Source of the DNA: Pseudanabaena biceps
GTDB taxonomy: Bacteria; Cyanobacteriota; Cyanobacteriia; Pseudanabaenales; Pseudanabaenaceae
Reading direction: 5' to 3'
Length of the DNA stretch: 64,000 nucleotides
Assembly: GCA_013361095.1 (NCBI GenBank)
Contig: JAATWA010000001.1
Location: forward strand, 2,871,001 to 2,935,000
In this document: in pieces, positions 61,141-64,000 of the stretch
How the letters are laid out: every line of letters begins with the position of its first letter
Position numbering within the stretch: the stretch's first letter is position 1
Translations under genes and position numbers: made by a program
The notes under the pieces: generated by a model
What the model saw: the letters and a program-made list of their open reading frames with translations, nothing else
What the model was told of the DNA's origin: nothing
The model's database searches: none

Positions 61141-62583
61141 TTAGCGACCACGCACTTTCATGAATTGGTCAACACCTCGAGCGATCGCATCTGCCATAAG
61201 TTTCTGATAGCTGGGATTATCTAAATTCCTCGCCTCAGTTGGATTAGTCACAAAGCCAGTCTCAACTAATATTGCTGGCATCGAAGTTTTGGCAATCACA
61301 TAAAAGCCTGCACCTCTAACTGAGCGATCGCTTGCCCCAGTTCCAGATATGACCTGTGAATGTACATAACTCGCCAACTCTCTACCAACCGTGGAGGTTC
61401 GTGAATGATAGGTTTCCACACCACTGATGCCACTATTACCAGGGGCAAGAGAATTGGCATGGATACTGACAAATACATCTGCATTAACTCTCTCGGCTGC
61501 CGCAACGCGGGGTTCTAAGTCGATTTCGACATCATTAGTCCGAGTGTAATAAACGGTGTACCCCATACTTTGTAGAGCTTGCCCTAATTTGAGGCTGATG
61601 GGTAAAACCACATCTTTTTCTTGAATGCCATTAGCAACTGCTCCTGGATCATTTCCTCCATGTCCTGCATCGATAAATATTAATCCTCGGCGGCGATCGC
61701 CTACATTTTGAGGTGCAGGGATTGTAGAGTTATTAATTGGGGTAGTTGTTTGATTTCCCGAAGCAACTCTATTCAAAGAAACCTGTAACTCAATTTGTTG
61801 GGTGCTAGCGCGATTAATGGGGCGCTGTGGTTCACGCACCTGCCAGCCTGCGATCGCCTTGACGGCAACTTCCACAGAATTTCCTACCTGAGAAAGTCGA
61901 ATCCTTTCAATAGGATTATTAGCGGCAAGAGTAGGTCGCTGTAAATTAGGCGAAATGGTGGCGTTAGGTATTAATACATTGTAGGTTCCCGCAGCGGCAT
62001 CAATCCTCGCTTGATATCCCACAGGTTGGCTAGCTGCAATTAGTAATCTACCGTTACTGCTAAAACTCAATCTCTCAACTACTGCGGGTGTAGTAATTGG
62101 GTTGGGTGTATTAATAGGAATTGGTTGAGATGTTTGAGTTTGATTACTTGGCGTAAGTATGAGAGTTCTTGTAGCCGCAATATATTGACTATTCCACGCA
62201 ATTTTGCTGTCAGGGTTACTACTATCCAAGTCAAAAACTAATCTTGCGATCGCAGGATTATATTGAGCAACTCTAACTTGCTTGATGCCAAAACGATTTA
62301 TGGGCAAGCTAGCTTGATGTAGATTTTTGACCACCGATGTATCTTGCAAATCAAGAATTAAGCGATCAGGATTAACCTCTCTCTGAGTCTGAATTTGGGG
62401 ATTGCCACTAACGCTCAACATCAATCCCGTTGGTGTTGCCCGAATCCCATTAACAATTATCGAACCCGATGTTTGAACCTGTCTTATATTTGTGGTCTGG
62501 GCTTGTAACCTGTCGTTGATGGAAATTCCGTAGCTAGTAGCTAAGCTGATTAAAATTCCAACTGCTAGTTGCCGATATCGCAA
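61141..62583 (-). CDS. amiC: N-acetylmuramoyl-L-alanine amidase with AMIN domain
   Basis: A 480-residue periplasmic enzyme. A signal peptide (LAVGILISLATSYGISI) is followed by two AMIN-like repeats (about 50-150 and 165-270), a linker and the Amidase_3 domain (about 300-478). The zinc ligands are seen in LIFIDAGHGGNDPG (His), IQEKDVVLPISL (Glu), VFVSIHANSLAPGN (His) and catalytic Glu in ILVETGFVTNPTEA. It follows a second amidase gene on the same strand. In Nostoc/Anabaena, tandem AmiC1/AmiC2 enzymes drill septal nanopores for cell-cell communication. Confidence 0.88.
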   Translation of the reverse strand: MRYRQLAVGILISLATSYGISINDRLQAQTTNIRQVQTSGSIIVNGIRATPTGLMLSVSGNPQIQTQREVNPDRLILDLQDTSVVKNLHQASLPINRFGIKQVRVAQYNPAIARLVFDLDSSNPDSKIAWNSQYIAATRTLILTPSNQTQTSQPIPINTPNPITTPAVVERLSFSSNGRLLIAASQPVGYQARIDAAAGTYNVLIPNATISPNLQRPTLAANNPIERIRLSQVGNSVEVAVKAIAGWQVREPQRPINRASTQQIELQVSLNRVASGNQTTTPINNSTIPAPQNVGDRRRGLIFIDAGHGGNDPGAVANGIQEKDVVLPISLKLGQALQSMGYTVYYTRTNDVEIDLEPRVAAAERVNADVFVSIHANSLAPGNSGISGVETYHSRTSTVGRELASYVHSQVISGTGASDRSVRGAGFYVIAKTSMPAILVETGFVTNPTEARNLDNPSYQKLMADAIARGVDQFMKVRGR

Positions 62584-62683
62584 AGTAGTTCTCCTGTAGG
62601 CATAAATATCCGTAAAGTTGAGCTATTAAACAGCTATGTCCTCATACATAGACACCCTCAGGCTAAGATGATTTAATGCTCAT

Positions 62684-64000
62684 CTACCTTTGGTAAGACT
62701 TCAAAAATTGGTCAACTCCATTCGCGATCGCTTCAGCCATCTGTCTTTGATAAGCTGCACTGACAAGTCTATCGGCTTCACTGGGATTTGTAATAAATCC
62801 AGTTTCCACCAAAATAGCTGGCATAGAAGTTTTAAAAATCACATGAAATCTTGCTGACCTCACACCACGGTCATTTGCACCTGTACTCGCAATAACTTGC
62901 TGATGTACTAACTCCGCAAGAGTTTTCCCCAAAGACGCATTCGGAGAATGATAAGTTTCAACTCCACTTACTCCAGAGGCATTTGCATCTAAGGAGTTTA
63001 CATGAATGCTCACAAATGCGCTAGCTCTGGCATTCTCAGCAATTTGTACTCTCGGCTCTAGATCGACATCCTCATCTTGAGTTCTGGTATAAACCACTCC
63101 ATAACCCATCCGCTGCAATATTTGTCCTAGCTGTTGACTCATCGCTAAAGCGATATCTTTCTCATAAACGCCATTTCTAGTCGCGCCCACATCTGGCCCC
63201 CCATGACCAGGGTCAATCACTACAATTTGCTTACCGTTGCCGATCTGGCTAATCTGATTAGTCTGTCTATTTTTAATTTGAGGGATTTGATTATTCTGAT
63301 TATTGTTATTAATTAAAGGCTGCGATCGCGTTTTGGCAGCCATCACCGTCTGTCCCGTACTCGTCAACTGTAAAGCAATTTCCTGTGGATTGGTGCGACC
63401 AGTTTCAGTGATTTGCCAACCCGAGATCGTTTTTATGCTCACCGCAACTGTATCACCTACCTGAGTGAGCCGAATTTGTTCAATTGGACTATTTGAACCC
63501 AATAGCGGACGACGTAACTGAGCCGCAATTTGACTATTGGGAATCCTGAAAGTGTAAGTATTATTCCTTGAATCAAAGCTTCCTTGGTAACCAACAGCTC
63601 GGTTAGACTGAATAACTAACTGACCATATCCGTTAAAACTCAGTCCCTCAATTACTGCTTTGTTATTAACAAAATTAGTTGAGCTAGTCTGGAAGGCTGG
63701 TAAAACATTACTTGGATTCCCTAAAACCGTTCCGCCTAGGCGCAACCAAAATAAACCTCGATTACTATCGAAGGAACTCAGTAAATTAATCGGAACGTCA
63801 CTACTTAAATCAAATACCAACCTTGCGATCGCTGGAGAATTTTGAAATTGGGCTACCCTAATCTGCCTGATCCCATAGCGATTAACAGGAATGACTGCAT
63901 CACGAATTTCTGGTGAAACTGCTGTTGCTTGCAAATCTAAAATCACGCGATTAGGATTAGCCACCCGCAAAGTCGATATTTGCGGCACTCCATTGATCTG
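62684..64000 (-). CDS. N-acetylmuramoyl-L-alanine amidase with AMIN domain (partial, 5' end beyond the window)
   Basis: At least 438 residues are in view, and the frame is open at the right edge (QINGVPQISTLRVANP), so the start and signal peptide lie outside. AMIN segments (ANPNRVILDLQATAVSPEIR) precede a low-complexity Asn/Gln linker (PLINNNNQNNQIPQIKN) and the Amidase_3 domain. Its zinc and catalytic residues are in VVIDPGHGGPDVG, VYEKDIALAMSQQ, AFVSIHVNSLDAN and AILVETGFITNPSEADRL. It is a tandem paralogue of the next gene, 100 bases upstream of it. Confidence 0.9.
   Translation of the reverse strand, partial: QINGVPQISTLRVANPNRVILDLQATAVSPEIRDAVIPVNRYGIRQIRVAQFQNSPAIARLVFDLSSDVPINLLSSFDSNRGLFWLRLGGTVLGNPSNVLPAFQTSSTNFVNNKAVIEGLSFNGYGQLVIQSNRAVGYQGSFDSRNNTYTFRIPNSQIAAQLRRPLLGSNSPIEQIRLTQVGDTVAVSIKTISGWQITETGRTNPQEIALQLTSTGQTVMAAKTRSQPLINNNNQNNQIPQIKNRQTNQISQIGNGKQIVVIDPGHGGPDVGATRNGVYEKDIALAMSQQLGQILQRMGYGVVYTRTQDEDVDLEPRVQIAENARASAFVSIHVNSLDANASGVSGVETYHSPNASLGKTLAELVHQQVIASTGANDRGVRSARFHVIFKTSMPAILVETGFITNPSEADRLVSAAYQRQMAEAIANGVDQFLKSYQR

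Overview
The window is a 64 kb chromosomal piece of a cyanobacterium, most likely a filamentous Pseudanabaena-like strain. The evidence is the very frequent HIP1 octamer (GCGATCGC) and a set of genes typical of cyanobacteria: NblS/Hik33, Ycf45- and Ycf46-type ATPases, DUF3155, DUF3038, DUF4335, a LabA-type NYN protein, a HAS-barrel protein, cyanoexosortase A and an HpsJ-like protein. A tandem pair of AMIN-domain amidases and the HpsJ-like protein fit a filamentous habit. The genus is an inference; no rRNA or tRNA gene was seen.

Layout. 1-4.6 kb: end of der, a small unknown gene, glk, pdxH, hisF and a HAS-barrel/YbjN-like overlapping pair. 4.9-9.1 kb (minus strand): the end of the large ribosomal protein cluster, rpsM-rpsK-rpoA-rplQ-truA-rplM-rpsI, cut off from rpmJ/infA upstream and from rpmE downstream. 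9.5-15.3 kb: LabA-like, metG, a zinc-ribbon protein and comEC. 15.3-18 kb: a PEP-CTERM sorting locus with a cyanoexosortase A gene split by a ten-T tract, its partner protein and an HpsJ-like membrane protein. 18-28 kb: deoC, a DUF2325 protein, type I idi, 2TM and DUF3155 proteins, nblS, a large unknown membrane protein and radC. 28.1-31.3 kb: a nest of insertion sequences, in which an intact IS630-type element sits inside a decayed IS5-type transposase that is itself joined to the tail of an IS30-type transposase, with small toxin/antitoxin-like remnants on both sides. 31.4-41 kb: rsmB, mraY, a CheA-type hybrid kinase with a PilJ-like receptor, and the Ycf45-like ATPase. 41.7-50.9 kb: an unknown protein, the coupled Ycf46-DUF3038-DUF4335 set, an FHA protein, two VWA proteins and an RlpA-like protein. 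51.7-55.1 kb: a DnaJ-pentapeptide fusion, a glycosyltransferase-like protein and an EamA transporter. 55.6-59.6 kb: HU, then a minus-strand operon with a biuret-hydrolase-like enzyme, a BMP-type double ABC ATPase, a cupin and a second cysteine hydrolase. 60-64 kb: a sugar-nucleotide transferase and two tandem amidases, the second running off the window.

The most striking feature is not a gene. About forty intergenic inverted repeats, mostly perfect palindromes with 15-25 bp arms and a 1-5 nt centre, occupy nearly every gap. Arm sequences differ from copy to copy while pairing stays perfect. Many lie inside short elements with conserved ends, which sort into at least five families (called A to E here). 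Family D has four 131-bp copies with compensating stem changes and one 45-bp derivative. Several genes take their stop codon from one of these repeats.
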